64,000 nucleotides of DNA from Phaseolus vulgaris. Its lineage: Eukaryota > Streptophyta > Magnoliopsida > Fabales > Fabaceae. The stretch spans positions 39,105,162-39,169,161 of the forward strand of contig NC_023757.2 of assembly GCF_000499845.2 (NCBI RefSeq), read 5' to 3'. The position numbers were made by a program, and so were the translations under genes. The notes under the pieces are model-generated. The model made no database searches. It was not told the origin of the DNA and saw only the letters and a list, made by a program, of their open reading frames with translations. This document shows positions 13,601 to 27,480 of this stretch, piece by piece. The stretch's first letter is position 1. Each line of letters begins with the position of its first letter.

Positions 13601-16600
13601 TCCATGCAAGTAAATGGTAAACCAACAAGCAACAGACCTTATTGTTTGGAGCTTTTGAGGCTTCTTCAAACTCTCCTTTAAAAGCCATCTCCAGCTTCAG
13701 AGTAATGCAAGATTAAATCAAGATTAGCTTTAAATGAACTTCCGGCAGTCATAAAATCTAAATATTTGCATTCACCATAGAAGCTGAATCCTACACCAAA
13801 TGCTGGAATATCTCAGAATTTAATCTCATTCCCTATACCAAATTTCAATTTTATTCTTTTTCATTTTCTTCTTCTTTTGAGTTTTTTAGAGGATGGGGGT
13901 GTCATAAAATACAAGTATTTACATTAACCACAGAAGTTGAATCCTACAGAAAATACAGGGATAGCTTGAGCATTATTTAATATCTTCCCCTGTACCAAAT
14001 TTCTATTGTATTATTTTTGCATTTTCTACTTCTTTGGTGTTTTTCATAGGATGGGGGTGTCATAAAATATAAGTAATTGCATTAACCATAGAAGTTGAAT
14101 CCTACAGCAAATGCAGGGATAACTTGAGTGTACCAAATTTCTATTATATTATTTTTGCATTTTCTACTTTGGTGTTTTTCCGAGAATGGGGGTGTCATAA
14201 AATATAAGTAATTGCATTAACCATACAAGTTGAATCTTATACCAACTACTGGGATATCTTGACCATTTAATTTCCTCCTCTACACCAAATTTGTATTGTA
14301 TTCTTTTGCATTTTATACATTTTTTAGAGGAGGATGGGGATATTTTTTGTTGTCAAATAAGAAAAACAAACACTAGTAACTCAAAAAATTCAAAAATTCC
14401 AATCCCCGAAAAAGAAAAGTTTCTCAGAGTAAGATAATGGCAGTTAAAGAAAAATCTCAAAATTTTATGTCAATCGCTTGTACCAAAGAAGAATTACAAA
14501 GCATCCAGAAAAACCTTTGTAAAATTTAACTCAAATTCTTAAAGAAAATAGGGCATGCTAAATGAAACTGAATGGAGCAAAATTTAGAGTGTGACTTCTT
14601 GTACTTTCCTTCTTTTACCCCATTCATTTCAGTTTCTTGTAATTTAAAGGCATAATAAACATATTCAAGCAGATTTTACGGCATAGTAAAGAGAAAGGAG
14701 AGGGGTAGTTAGTTGTATACTTGAAAAATAAGTAAAGGACACACCTGTACATAGGTGACACGCCAGTCTTGTAACATTTTCCCTAGCTTGCGCCTTTGCC
14801 ATGCAGCATTTGTACAAATAATTTTGAGTAAGTTTATCACCAACTGCATGCATAAAATTATACCGATTATACAATGTCTAATTCAACAAATGATGAGCTG
14901 TGCAACCATTTCATTGGAGGAAAATAATTTATACAGGAATAATACTGTCCTCGAGTAAAAAAAATCTAGGTTTATTATAAAAAAAACTAAACAAAATTAA
15001 ACAGAAGGCAGCAACTGAGCCTTTATAACTTCAGGTAAAAAGATGAAGATCATCATCATCAAAAGTATGCATGTCTATACGAATTCAGCACATACAAAAG
15101 AGCAAAAGGGGTCATGTTATGTTAGATCATTAATAATATGCCATATCAATGCTTTAATTGCATTACCTGTCCTAGTTGCACCATAAATTCATTTTTCTGA
15201 ATGTCATGCATCTCTGCAACTTCAGGTAATCCAGCAGCTCGAGTGATCATAGAAAAAATAGGATCTCGACCATAGAGTTTCCCGTCCTGGACCAGCAGAA
15301 GCTGATAACAAGTTTAAATGGTTGAGGTTGGAGAACAAAGAACACAACAATAGTAGTATTTAAAATTCTACAACCATGCATATCTAGCATGGCTTTACAG
15401 GTAAGGATGGAGTGACACAATGAACCAATAGCACAAAGACATGCATCAACATTCCAATAAGAAGCTTGAAGATGTAATAAGTGTTACTTTGTGCGTCTCA
15501 ACCATCCATAGCAGGTTCTTCAAAAGTGTAAGTGTTACAAGAAATCAGGTGCTGTGCTTTGCCATGGATAACAGTTCCTTACATATTTTGACTAATAGAT
15601 GTAAGTTTTATAGTGATGTAACTCTCCAATATTCCATTCAACACAGTAAAAACTAAGATAATGTATTATAATACTCATTAACAGAGTCATATCATCAGCC
15701 TAAAATTACTACATGTTTATCAGCCAACTCCATCACATATAAACAAAGGGAAACCGAATGCTACAAAGCTCCCACTGCATTCAAGGTTCAGGGAAAGGTC
15801 AGACCAACATGATCTATAGCAGGCAGCCTTTCAAGAGGCTGATTCCTCGACACAGAAGGTAGAAAACAAATTATATTTTCAATAAGGTACTTGGAAAAAG
15901 TTCTAATGTTCATAGAAGACAATATATATGGCTCCTTCCAGGTTGTCTCCTAAGAGAAAGCATGTGAAAAAGAAAAACTAATTGAAAAATATTTAATTTG
16001 ATTACATATGTAGAAGATTCATTGAAGTATCTATAACAAGACAAGAAAATCCTCATCAAATCAAGGAGAATCAAGGAACATTTGAATATCCACCTGAAGA
16101 TGGGCTCTGGCAACCAAATCAGGTTGAGATTTCTGGAATTTAACCACAAAGAGTAAAGCAGCTTCCAACGATGGGGCCAATGTGTAGGAACAAATAACAT
16201 CTAGGTCTTGAAGGAGTTTCATGAAATATTCAAGGGCCTGGAAAAGATAAACTGGAAATATTATAACAATTGAAGTAAGTTTCATGTATTAAAAGCAGCC
16301 CTGTAAACACTTACCTTTTCCCAACAAAGAATTTTGATTGACCTTGGTGGTGTTGGGGCAGATAATCTACAGTTTAAACTAGCATCAAAGCCAATTGGTT
16401 GACAACCTGATGCAGTTGTATTCTCTAAGTTTTGCTCAGACATTCCATGAGCATTAACTCTAAGAAAATCTGAACATTTTTTAATGTAATCAATCTCTGA
16501 AATGCATGACGCTATGTGTTTCCTTGCCAACTCCAAACCTCGTCCTTGGGGTCGTTTCATAGACATCAAAAGATGGTAAAAATGCTGAAAGAAAATTATG

Positions 16601-19600
16601 TCATAAAATTAGTCAAAGAGAGTGTTTAATTGATAAGAAAGAATTGAAATTGAAATGATAGCTGAATTATCACAAGATGGAAGCAGAAATATACCAGATA
16701 AACAAAAAATAAAAGTACCATCAAAGAAAGCCACTAGGAATAGGGTAGTTGCAAGAAGGATTGGGTAGTTTGGAGGTCATACATTTGAACCTCCACGTAG
16801 TCATTGTGACCAGAATAAAGATATATATGGAATACAGAAGGTTCTAGATATGGGTGCCCAAAGTAGCCTAACATAGAGGATATGGGCATAAGGAGTAGGG
16901 ACATCCTCAACTTCTTTTATCATACTAAAACTATGCTAATAATGGGAAGTTCAAGAAAAGGGTGCATGATAATTTTACAGTGCTTATCATCATATCTTCA
17001 ACATGTGTAGATTGATTAAATATATTGAAAAAAGTGTGTTTATTTACAAATTGACACAACTTACGTATATCTAATAAATTATGTACAACTGTAATTTGCA
17101 TTATTTGCATAACTTAGAAGAGAATAAACATAGGATAAAACCTTACGAAAACGTAATCGACACAACAGCGCTTTGCAGTAGCCTTCTTCCAGATCAGGAT
17201 TATTTTGAAGTGGCTCAATATCTGCAACCGAATAGCTCAACTAAATTAAAAGGTACAAGTATATATTGGGGAAAAGTCAGCATGATTGAGTTTGGCATTA
17301 TGAAACTTAGAGACTGTACTAGAACTTTGGACATTATGAACAATAAATGAAAATCATAATTTCCTATGCCATTGAACTCCAAACTTCGATACATCTTTGT
17401 TCGCCAATTTCACCATTGTACACACAGCAAAACAATTTTCAAAGAGAAATATCAAAAAATGATCAAACATTAAAATGACACACATATCTCCAATACACTA
17501 CATAGAATTCAAGGATGGCATAAAGCCAACAAGTATTTACAACATTTTTAAACATAAGAATAGTAACAATCTTCGAGGGGTATTAATTTTGAGGTTCAGT
17601 TTTTTCCTCTTGAACATCATTACTAAGTGGCACCCCTCAAGCCCTTTGGCAAAACTATTGGAAACTTAACGAAAATTTTGATGAGACCTCACTAACAAAA
17701 CAAAAGTTAACTTTTTAAGTTTCAACAAGCACTTACCTTCTCTTTTTTTTCTTTGATAGGCAAAGTCAAATATATTAATATACTATAAATCAAATATGTT
17801 AATATACTATAAGAGGGACCATAGCATAAGATATGCAAGGGGTTTACAATGAAAAAGTTAGAAACATAACCTCTGAATACACCAGTAACAAGACATCTAA
17901 AACCAAGCAATTACCTTCTGATACTCTTCTTTTTGATGATGAAGCCTTACAAGAACGCAATTGGCGAGATATTGTTTCTTCGACAGCATTTAGCAATGAT
18001 AAACACTTTTCATCTCCATCTCCACTCAAAGGAAGGCCATATGCCATGGTAAATAGATCCTCTTCCTGACATGAATAAATATGTTAAATTTTAATAGAAA
18101 AAATGCTCTGCAAGAATATGACCTTAAAAATAGAAGGACAAATCATTTATGGTCGTACATTCACAGAAATGTAAAGCTTGTGAAAAGTACATATAGGATA
18201 TATGTAGAGCAGGTGTGAAAAAAAAAAACAATTATGACGACGTGTGTTCAAGTGACACATAATCATCGCAAAGTTTAATCTATAAAGGGAGATCCACAAA
18301 AATAAATAAATATTGAACATAGAGAATCGTAAATCCTAAAATTCTATCCCATTCTTTTCATCCTAAAGTAATTTAATGAGTGGAAACTAGACAATATATA
18401 ATCACAATCTTCCAAAAGAAAAAGAAACCATTATTTATTTGTGCAACAGAAGAAATTAAGAATTCAGACAGATAACAACACCAAGAAAATGTAGGCATAT
18501 AACAGTTAAAAATAAGTGCTGTTGGAATACTTTACTTCATGTGTTCGAGATTCAGAGACAGCTGAAAGGATTGCTTTGCAAGTTGCACGTATGACTTTAC
18601 AATAAGAGTGCAACAGGGCATGCGACGATGTCCTCTCAGGTCGTAGGAGATAGAGGCAAGAATAGACAGTTTGCGCCAATGAATGACCCTTGTGCCATGT
18701 TGCCTGCAATTTCAAATGACAACTAACATAAAAGTAGGAAAATGTATACTGAAGAATTGTGTAGAACAAACAGAGCTATTGAACACAAAAATGTTACAGA
18801 TGTTCATAAAGATTCTAATATTCTATTTTACTAAAATTTTGGCATATAGGACCAATGCTGTACGATTAATTGTAGAGGGGAGGGAGGGGGAGAAGCAAGA
18901 TTTGGAAGTGCACAGTGAAATTGGAGAATAAATTACAGTGCATAAATAAATAAAGACTAGAGAGCCTCCCATCAAGATTGTACATTTTGTCAACCCCACG
19001 AAAAAATGAGCATGCATATGTTGATGTTTCTGTACGTATTTTGACTTTTGAGACAGACATTTTCAGACATCTTAGAAATAATTCTACAAAAAAAAATGAT
19101 TCTACCATACAACCAACCATATCTAAAGCAGTGGCAACTGGCAAAATGGTATAAATACCTCACAAGCTAGTAGATGATCCATGATGTCAATCACGCATTG
19201 AACATCAGTAGTTTTATCAGCACTAATAGGAACAGGAGCGACGCCATTCTCAATGGCTTCATCGAGAGAATAGTATGTACAAGCAATACCGGAATCCATC
19301 TTCGGGTCCATTATCTGAAAAAATTCAATAAATAAGCAATTTTTACAAGCCCTCTGCATAACACACCCCCTGACATTTCTCACACAGCAATAAATAAGCA
19401 AGGTAATCTCGTAACCCTATATCAAAACTACTTATGCATAGGAAAATTAAATATAATTATGTTTCTTTGAAATGCAGCTTAAACCAAACATCAAGAAAAC
19501 CTCCAATGCGGACATGGCAGCAAAAAGATTGAAGTTGTCTCCATGAATAAGCTCTCCCTCTTGAAGATCTGCCAAGGAACAAGGAAAGTTACTTCAAAAA

Positions 19601-19914
19601 ACCACTTTGCCAAACACACCATACTATAGCAATTGGTGTTGTTAATATAAGCCAAAAAAACGAACAAACAACTTTCACACTAGCATTTAATTTGATGAAT
19701 TTAATTTAGAGAGAGTGGTTATGAAGAGGCGATGAAGTTTTAGGGAAAGAAGAAAAAAGGACGAAGCAGCATGTTGAGAAATTGAGTGAGAGAAGTGACC
19801 CTGGCACGCGGCGTTGAGGAGAGGGGACACATCGGCCCAAACGGAGTTTTCGCCGGAGGGAATGGAGGCGCGTGGAGGAATAGATGGCGGTTCAGAGGCG
19901 CGATCCTCGGCCAT
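10652..19914 (-). CDS. NAA35: NAA35/MAK10, auxiliary subunit of the NatC N-alpha-acetyltransferase
   Basis: NAA35 is the non-catalytic subunit that supports the NAA30 acetyltransferase in NatC. NatC acetylates N-termini such as Met-Leu, Met-Ile and Met-Phe on nascent proteins in the cytosol. Sixteen coding exons could be placed, all with GT..AG borders and compatible phases: 19914-19800, 19568-19501, 19314-19159, 18703-18536, 18065-17915, 17221-17142, 16584-16315, 16237-16094, 15286-15167, 14843-14745, 13694-13638, 13473-13269, 13058-12940, 12658-12590, 11062-10964 and 10888-10652. Together they encode 718 residues. Recognition rests on the Mak10 signature [20 protein letters not shown], followed by KMDSG (about residues 46-70), then [29 protein letters not shown] and [11 protein letters not shown]. 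The start at 19914 gives [10 protein letters not shown] and runs straight into [13 protein letters not shown], as in plant homologues. No internal stop or missing exon was seen. The intron between exons 14 and 15 is large (1.5 kb), and intron 10 carries a tandem repeat. Confidence 0.93.
11063..12589. other. Intron 14 of NAA35, AT-rich with a possible decayed insert
   Basis: The 1.5-kb intron has a central AT-rich block (about 11860-12520). It is bordered by loosely complementary AGCTAGCTAAC and TAACAGCTAACAGCTAG stretches, which could be ends of an old MITE. The match is poor and no target duplication was identified. Confidence 0.3.
13748..14345. repeat. Four tandem copies of a 135-158 bp unit inside a NAA35 intron
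   Basis: The phrase GTCATAAAAT begins at 13748, 13901, 14059 and 14194. Each time it is followed by a similar series: GCATTAACCATAGAAGTTGA, a CCTACA..AATGCAGGGATA block, CCAAATTTCTATTGTATT, TTTGCATTTTCTAC and a GGATGGGGGTGT link to the next copy. The outer copies are the most diverged. The array lies between coding exons 10 and 11 and does not touch splice sites. Confidence 0.8.
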
Positions 19915-20130
19915 GGATTCTGGAACCTTAGCTTGAAGCTGTGCTTCAGATTGAGAAGGGAGTGGGAAATGTTTTGAGTTTAGGCTGCGGTTTTGTTTTT
20001 GTTTTGTTTTGTGGAAAACTGAAACAACACTTTCTTTTTCCCTCAGAGTGGCGTGAAGTGGAGAAGTTTGTTTGGTTGAGTTTTGGAAAAGCTACACGAG
20101 TGAGGGGTGAATGGGTGAAAGGGTGAGGGA
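19915..20130 (-). promoter_or_regulatory. Likely 5' UTR and promoter-proximal region of NAA35
   Basis: The 200 bp upstream of the NAA35 start are noticeably less AT-rich than the flanks, with purine-rich tracts on the plus strand. That is typical of a plant 5' UTR and core promoter. No TATA box or defined element could be assigned. Open plus-strand frames here (19786-20126) are shadows of this composition. Confidence 0.35.
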
Positions 20131-23100
20131 GGGTTTAGTTTAGGGTATGTTTGGGATCATAAATGGATCCAATCAATCAAGGTCTTTACATTTTCTTCGC
20201 CTCTTTCCAATTCTCTTTTCACTTTATTTTTTCATGGGCTCATTTTGATTTCATATAAGATATGCTTAAATACGTGTACTTTCAAAATTAATATAATTTC
20301 ATTTTTAGATGCTTTATTTATATTTTAAATTTAGGATATTGTTTAGGAAAGAATATAGATCTTTTTTTTGTTTTTTAGATTTAGAGATGTTACTATTTTT
20401 TTAATATTATAAAGTTGTTTAGCGGAGTTTTTCATTATAGTGTAGTTTCATATATAGAGTATGAGAATAAATGGTTACTAGTTTTAATTGTTAATATTTT
20501 TCTTCATGTTCAATCGTTGCAATTTCACTTCATTTCCTTCCCTAATTTGTTCTTTTTATTTGCACACTTTTTCTCCTTTATTTACAACATTATATCTTCA
20601 TCAATATGTATCATTACCAACAAGCATAGTTAAAGTATACTTTTTATTCTAATTTTAATGAATAAAATGTGTTAAATAATATAACAAAATATATTTAAAT
20701 AATCTAATCGTGGAAGGAAATAACTGTTTTATTATTATTATTGTGTTTAATACTTGTTCGCTTCTAATTTTAAAACTTTCACTTTAAAACAGGATGATTT
20801 TGTATGCTAGAAGAAATAATAGGTTTAATTACCTAAGATAGAGAACATGTATGGTATTTAGAGTTTTATCAATAGTAAACTTCAAACATACTCACACAAT
20901 CACGTCTTATATGAAAATGAGTTAAATGTAGTTAACCAAATGTATCACATTAACAAAGATTTCTCAACTGTTTTGAGTTAAAATTGAAGACATTATCTCC
21001 TAAGAAAAAAAGGAAATACTTTTAAATTTTTTTATTCATTTATGAACAGATGGGAAAGAATCCCAGCATTCACCTATTTGGATTCATTTCTGAACAACTG
21101 GGGGAAAATCCCAACATTCACCTATTTGGTCTATTTCTCTATTAACAATAAACCAAATAAATCAAGTCCTCCTCTTAATGACGAATATTATTTCTTATGT
21201 ATCATAATATATTAAGTGTCTCCATAATGTAAATAACAGTCGATGTTTCTTTTCTACTAATACAAAGATACACCTCCACAAGCTAGCATGAAAATGTAAC
21301 CAAGATTTCTTGGTAACAGTGCAATCCACAAGTGAATCATTACTTTCTTTGCAACTTTTTGGTGGTCAACACTTTGATTTTGATATCTTCCAAACTCCAA
21401 TTGAAAATGTAATGTTATGTCTAGTGCAAAGCAAATCATACACAATACTTTCAACAACTGAATCATATGAAATGTTTTCACGTGTTCTTGCTCAATGTAA
21501 ATTTGTAGGCATTGACTCAATTTAAATTTATCAACCCCTCACAATGAAAGTCACACTTTATGAACAATTTTCATGTTAAATCATTCTAAAACTTGGTTGA
21601 TATAAGCCTTAGATCAAACATATTTAGTGCACACATTTATATTTTTATTGTACATTCAAAAACACTTTCCGTATGTTTTATTTTCAATTTTTAAGTCATT
21701 TTCTTTTATTAGTAATACATTGGGCTTATTAGTAATACATTAGGTTTAATGTACATATTTGTCTTAATTTTGTATTTTTAGCTAACATAACCTTTTCTAA
21801 TTATTTTGGCCACAACAATTTTTTGTAAATATTATATTTAGCTTATTTTAGTTGTATTTAATTCTACATTTTCAAGACTTCAAAATGGACATATGATTTG
21901 TTGGATTTATAGTTATTTTTCTATTTTCTATGAGTTTAGAAGTTGAGCACAAATTTATTGAATTTTTATAAAAAAAAATCACGTGGATTCAATTCCTTGT
22001 TTTAGTTTAGACTTTTATAATTGAACTTATAAACCTAACTAGGATCCACATTTAGACACATGGTTACTTCATATTTTAGAGCTTATACATAACTTAAATC
22101 ATTTATCTAGTTTTGCAATTTTAAAAAAATGTCTTTTCATCTCATTTTTTTCTCTTTTTTTTTATCAATTTCTGAATTTGTCTTTTTCTCTTGTCCTCTC
22201 ATGTCTTACGTTCTGTTATTCATCTATAAAGAATTGATTATTGAAGATCAATTTATAAAATCAAGATCTAATAAGTTAAATTGAGCATTGTATCTATTGT
22301 TGTTTAACACTCAAAGTTTGTTCTCTCTTCTCTAATTTTGAATTTGTACTTTATTTGTAATTTTTATTTATTTATTTTAGAAATCAAATTAATAATTGAT
22401 TGATTCTTGATTTGATAATTAGATACAGATTAGATTGAATGCCATTTTGATTTGAGTTGTACAATTGATTTAATGGATTAATTGAATTGATTAATTGTTC
22501 AAACTTTAATCTGAATAATTGCAATAATATGAATTATTTAATTCTTGAATATGTGAATTTACATTTTATCTTCTCTTGATTTTCAAGTTTAATATGTGTC
22601 TCATTTTCAAATTTTACTTCCATGTTTTTAATCCATAAACCCTTAATTAATTTGTACATGAAGAATATTAAAAATTGAATAAGATCAATACATATCCTTT
22701 GATAATTGATTTAGGTTGTGCTCTATATTGAAAATTTTAGAGAAAACTTAGAATAATTGATTTAAAAAATGATTTTGAATATCAATCTCTTCAAATAAAC
22801 CCAAAATACCTTCATATCTTTCTTTACAAATCTTAATGCTAAGGACATGAGATGTCTCACTATGTCTCACCCATCTCATACACCTTTATCATTCATCGAA
22901 GGAATATACAATTCATGTTTAAAACAAGAAACAAATTTTACTCCCACTAACCTTTTGGTTTCTACATTGATTCATGATGTTCTCTTCAAAACCAATTGAA
23001 TATATATTTATGAAATTGTTCTAGCCAAGAAGGATGTCTCCCAACTAGAACATTTAGTTTAACCATAAAGAGTTGTTTTCCAATCGAGTTATTATGCTTT

Positions 23101-23890
23101 TTTCGGATCATATGTGTCCTTTTTATACTTTACATGTTCTTCCTACTTTCTATATTCATTATTTTCAGTTTTTTTCAATACTAAATGTTAATTCCCTATT
23201 TAAGGTCAATTTTCGTTGTTTAAACTATTATAATGATATGAGGATAAAATAATGGGATTGTTATATAGTGTATATTTATTATTATTTAAGGTTGTTTCCA
23301 TATCGATTTTTCTCCTATTCACAAAAGTTTAAAAACTACTCAAACTCGACCTATGATACCACATAAATTTTAAATACAATTTTTAGGTGTTTCAATTTAT
23401 GTATGGATTTATTAAACTTGTTTCATGTAAACATCTTGTTCTAAATCACCATTCGAGCATTCGAGAATGTTGTAGACTTATATATAAATAAAAAAAATCT
23501 CAAAACCCTATAATTTCTAAGTTTTTATGTTGAAGTAATTCTTCCATGTTGGTATAGTTTTCTCCCATCAAATTACCCAATAGATGATAATTTTAAGTGA
23601 ATATTGATTTTATAATTTTAATTTTAACCAGCAAGATTAATAACTCGTTCTTACACAAAGAGTTTATTTTATAGAAAAGAAACTCAAAATAATATTAGGA
23701 TAAGAAATGCGACATTTCAATGATTACAAAGATAACAAGTAAAAACAAGAAAAGAAATGATAAAATTGTTTACTTTTTGGTAATAATTTTAAAACTATAA
23801 AGAAATAAAAAAAGGAAGTTAAATTTACTCCAAAATGGATCTACTCTATGGTTTACACATAATGCACATTTTATTAGTTTGTAAAAAGTG
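20131..23890. other. AT-rich intergenic DNA
   Basis: No gene was recognised in this 3.7-kb spacer between NAA35 and the first GT47 gene. A roughly 60-bp direct duplication (GGGAAAGAATCCCAGCATTC and GGGGAAAATCCCAACATTC, each followed by ACCTATTTGG) sits at about 21048-21130. Two overlapping opposite-strand open frames at 21257-21525 match no family that I recognise. Confidence 0.5.
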
Positions 23891-23900
23891 GAGAAATGTG

Positions 23901-26900
23901 TCAATTAGGTAGTCTGATGTTGAGTCGTCTGAGCCAAACTGAATGAAGAATCATATGAAACACATCAAACGACTTAGCCGGTCGATTCAACACAAAATGT
24001 CTTTGAACTTTCATCACTCTCTTATGCAATTTGAGGTACTTAGCACGGGGAACACTTTTTAGTATTGTCTTGATTTCAGTTATCCTTTTTGATGGAATGT
24101 GCAATGAAAATTTACTCCAATCAAGAACATCACTGAAAGGAAGTTGATAGTAATCTGAAACAATTACAGGCACACATCCTGCATTGATAGACTCCACAAC
24201 TCGAGGACTCGCCACTTCATATCCACTAGGGCACAAGCAAAACCTGCTCTGTCCCATTAGACCGTGATAGTCCATGCCTTTAGGAAGATACTCATGCACT
24301 TGAACTTCTTCATCTTTGTCTTTCCAATGCTCAAGCAGTATCTCCCTAATCCTACCATGAGCCCCTCCAGCGAAGAAAGCAAGTATAGAACGATTATCAG
24401 GATCATCACCAGGAATCGGTGAGCTTAACTTATAACCTTGTAAGTTCATTTCAGGCATTGACACATCCTTTTCAGGCTTAAATCCTTCAGAAGTGTTGGC
24501 ATTACACAACACTCTTATCATGTTCTTGAAAAGCTCTTTCCCAGATTTCTCTCGTGAAATATCTGGAGCCTGCAACAAACATAAACACATGTAACATCTA
24601 ACAATGTAACAGTTTATGTTGAATTATATGTTGAAGTATGTGGTGCAAGTTGTTACCCAGTCATGACAAGAAGCTAAGAAATGATCTGCACCAGTGCTTC
24701 TGTTCCAGTATGGGTACCTGGTGGCTATGATGTTGGTATAATCAATGGTGACCCGCATCAATTCATCTCGAGAGTAGGTGGTGAGAGGGTTGTATAGATA
24801 CCTTACGATTTGGGACACACTTACGGGTAGCATGAACACGTGGGCCTCGTCTGGATGGCGGGCCGAGAACGGGCTTCTTATGTTGTCTATTTCAGCTATT
24901 ACGTGTCCCTCGATGCCGTATATCGAACTCGTGGGCCCTAGATGTACCAGGGGTGTCTCACCTTCTCTGTAGGTCCACACTCTGAATCGCTTCAACATCT
25001 CTATGTGACTTCTGCACAAATGTTCTATCAAAGTCATGGCCATGGCTAAGGGACAAACGGAATTAATTATGACACGTCAATTACTGCAACATTAAAATTC
25101 ACGTAATGTTCAGTTTGAAAGGAGAAACAACGTGCGAAAAGGGAGGTTTTGGGTTACAAATTATGAAGACTTGAATGAAATTGACGTAAGTCATCAAGAA
25201 AATCTGCATGACTGAAGGATTCAACTCATACGAAAATCTGCATGACTGAAGGAATCAACCCATACGAAAATATGCATTGAACCTTACTTTCTAAACAATT
25301 ATTAAAAAAATGAATGTAGTATTTGGAAAGGGCAATTTTACAGGAAATAATACAAATTCATATTTAAGGAAAAAAATGGTTCCATTTTTATTTTAGAGAG
25401 ACATTAGATAATCTTTTTAAGTCAATTTTCTTATGAGTTGAAATTCTTTATTTTTGTTTTTTCTATAGAAGTTTTACAATTGTAGACTATTACTCAATCA
25501 AACGATTCCATCAGAGTAAATAGACTAAAACCAAAGGAAGAAAAACTGAAGACATTTGGTTAATTTCCTGTTTTCAATCAAATTCTCATAATTAGCAGAG
25601 GGGAAAATCTGTCTCTTAATTGTTAATAAATCCTGTCTTAATTATTATATTTTCTTTGATTAATTACCATATATTTAGTTAGATACATGAAAGACAAAAC
25701 GAGTTCATAAAAAGACAAGGAAAATGATAAAATTTCGATTGCAAATAGCTCTGCCAGTGACCGTAATAATCGAATAAAATATATCTTTTGGATCTTAATT
25801 TTTTTTGTATGTGTTTAAATTAGCTTATTTTATAGTTAAATTGTTATTTTTCAGCTTTTTCTCTAATAAAGAAAATTAACTAAAAAAAGTGCTCAGAGCC
25901 TTAAACTCCACTCCTAAAAACATAACAAAATTGACCTAATTAATAAATATTGATAATTGGGTGTAACAAAAACTACAAATCTTTAGAGGAAATACTATTG
26001 CATTACTTTTTACAATAATGCATATCAACTTTTTTTTTGCCAATATGCACTATCACTAAATTAACATGAATGTAATATATTTAAACCAATATTTACATTT
26101 GGTTATAGGTAAGTTGATTATTAGCTATAATGCTTATCTTATGCTCTATTGTTTATTCTTAAAGAAAACAGTTATTCTTAATAACCGTATGAAAAGCATT
26201 GACAACCAAGTAAACTATCGACAAGTTGTGTAAAATTCTGTCATCAATTTAAAAAAAAACATCATTAAAGAAAACCCGTATCTCGTGTATATATATAACT
26301 TCCATCTAGCTTCTGCTTTATCCCTACTTTAACGCAAAAAAAAAATGATTAATCTTCAAAAAGTCCTTAATTATAATTTTAACACCTATAATATATAGAA
26401 CAACTCCCTGAATTTGTGGCAGGTAATTATGTGTGCAAGGCATGCATGAGAGTGGAAAAAAAGAAGCAAAACTTATGCAAATGGAAAACGCGAGTTAATT
26501 TAATTAAACCGTAAAAGTTACTTACTGATGAAAAGCATAAGCGTTTCTGTAAACGTTTCCTCTGGGAACAAAAATCTCTTCTTTTTCTGATGTGAAGTTT
26601 CTCCTTTCTATCGCTCTACGTATAGCTGCTCTTGCTTCAGCCAAGTCTTCTTCAATTCTCATTAAACTGTTACTCTTCTTCTACGTATATTAAACACAAT
26701 TAATTCAGTAACAACAAAAAACACCTGAGTTTTTAAAAAAAAATATTCAGACCACGTGAATAAAATATAGAACTTTTCCATCATGAACAGAAAAAAAGAA
26801 AAAAAGAAGAAGAAGAAAAACACACTTTAATGTGAAGGGGTCTTGTTTTGACAATGGTGGGCGTGAATGGAAGAGTACGATGTTGTTCCTTTGACGCGTC

Positions 26901-27050
26901 GAGAGTTTTGAGATGCTCCTCGGATGGTAAAACGTTGATGGCGGGTAAAAGGAAAGCAACGTCGTTTCGTTGATGTGCAAAGAAGGCGAGGAGAATAAGA
27001 ACAGTGAACAACGTTACTGAGAATAGAAGCCATGAATTAAATGTTGGCAT
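23901..27050 (-). CDS. GT47 exostosin-family glycosyltransferase, copy A
   Basis: This is a type II Golgi-type membrane protein of CAZy family GT47, plant exostosin-like group (At5g03795/At3g07620-type). Members add sugars to cell-wall polysaccharides or glycoproteins; the substrate of this clade is not established. Exons are 27050-26826, 26680-26526, 25011-24657 and 24569-23901, with intron phases 0, 2 and 0, giving 467 aa. A single hydrophobic segment ([20 protein letters not shown], about residues 6-25) acts as signal anchor. Exon 2 encodes a charged stem; exon 3 holds [17 protein letters not shown]. Exon 4 holds FFAGGAHG and the family hallmark [18 protein letters not shown] (about 356-373), then [21 protein letters not shown]. 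The last residues [10 protein letters not shown] end as in the sister copies. It is the most divergent of the four copies, with [11 protein letters not shown] where the others have GKLGPP. Confidence 0.9.
25198..25275. repeat. Short tandem duplication in intron 2 of GT47 copy A
   Basis: GAAAATCTGCATGACTGAAG occurs twice about 36 bp apart, then a partial third copy follows (GAAAATATGCATTGAA). The spacers are TCAACTCATAC and TCAACCCATAC types. Confidence 0.75.
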
Positions 27051-27480
27051 GGTTGTTGTTGTGTCAGTTTCTGAGTTTGGTGATGGACGGTTACTTCTTT
27101 CACTTGTTTTTCTGTCTCACTCTTTCTCTCTATGTATGATCGATCAGTGATTGCACTATAGAGATGGGAAGAGAGACACAGCATGAGGAGCGTGGTATTG
27201 AAGAAAAAAGTTGACCTACTATTAGAGACGACTCACACTTGTGGTTTGGTTCACAAAAGTTGGTCAAGGTTTCATCAAACATTTTCTGAATGAAATCGAT
27301 GGATATATATTATGTGATTTTTTTAAATATTTTAAAAAAATTTGGTCAGGGAATCACAACTATATATATAATATATATATGATTTCATACAATATTAGGA
27401 TATATTATAAAGTCGTAAGAAATACGTTGTTGATCGTGGAAAAACATATGAGTGGATGACTAAGGAAAATAAAAACATTT
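27051..27480. promoter_or_regulatory. Upstream region of GT47 copy A
   Basis: A pyrimidine-rich tract just upstream of the start (27090-27135 on the plus strand) looks like a 5' UTR. No distinct regulatory motif was identified. Confidence 0.3.

Noticed and set aside
21257..21525. Overlapping opposite-strand frames of 87 and 71 codons
   Set aside because: No family resemblance in either direction; left unassigned.
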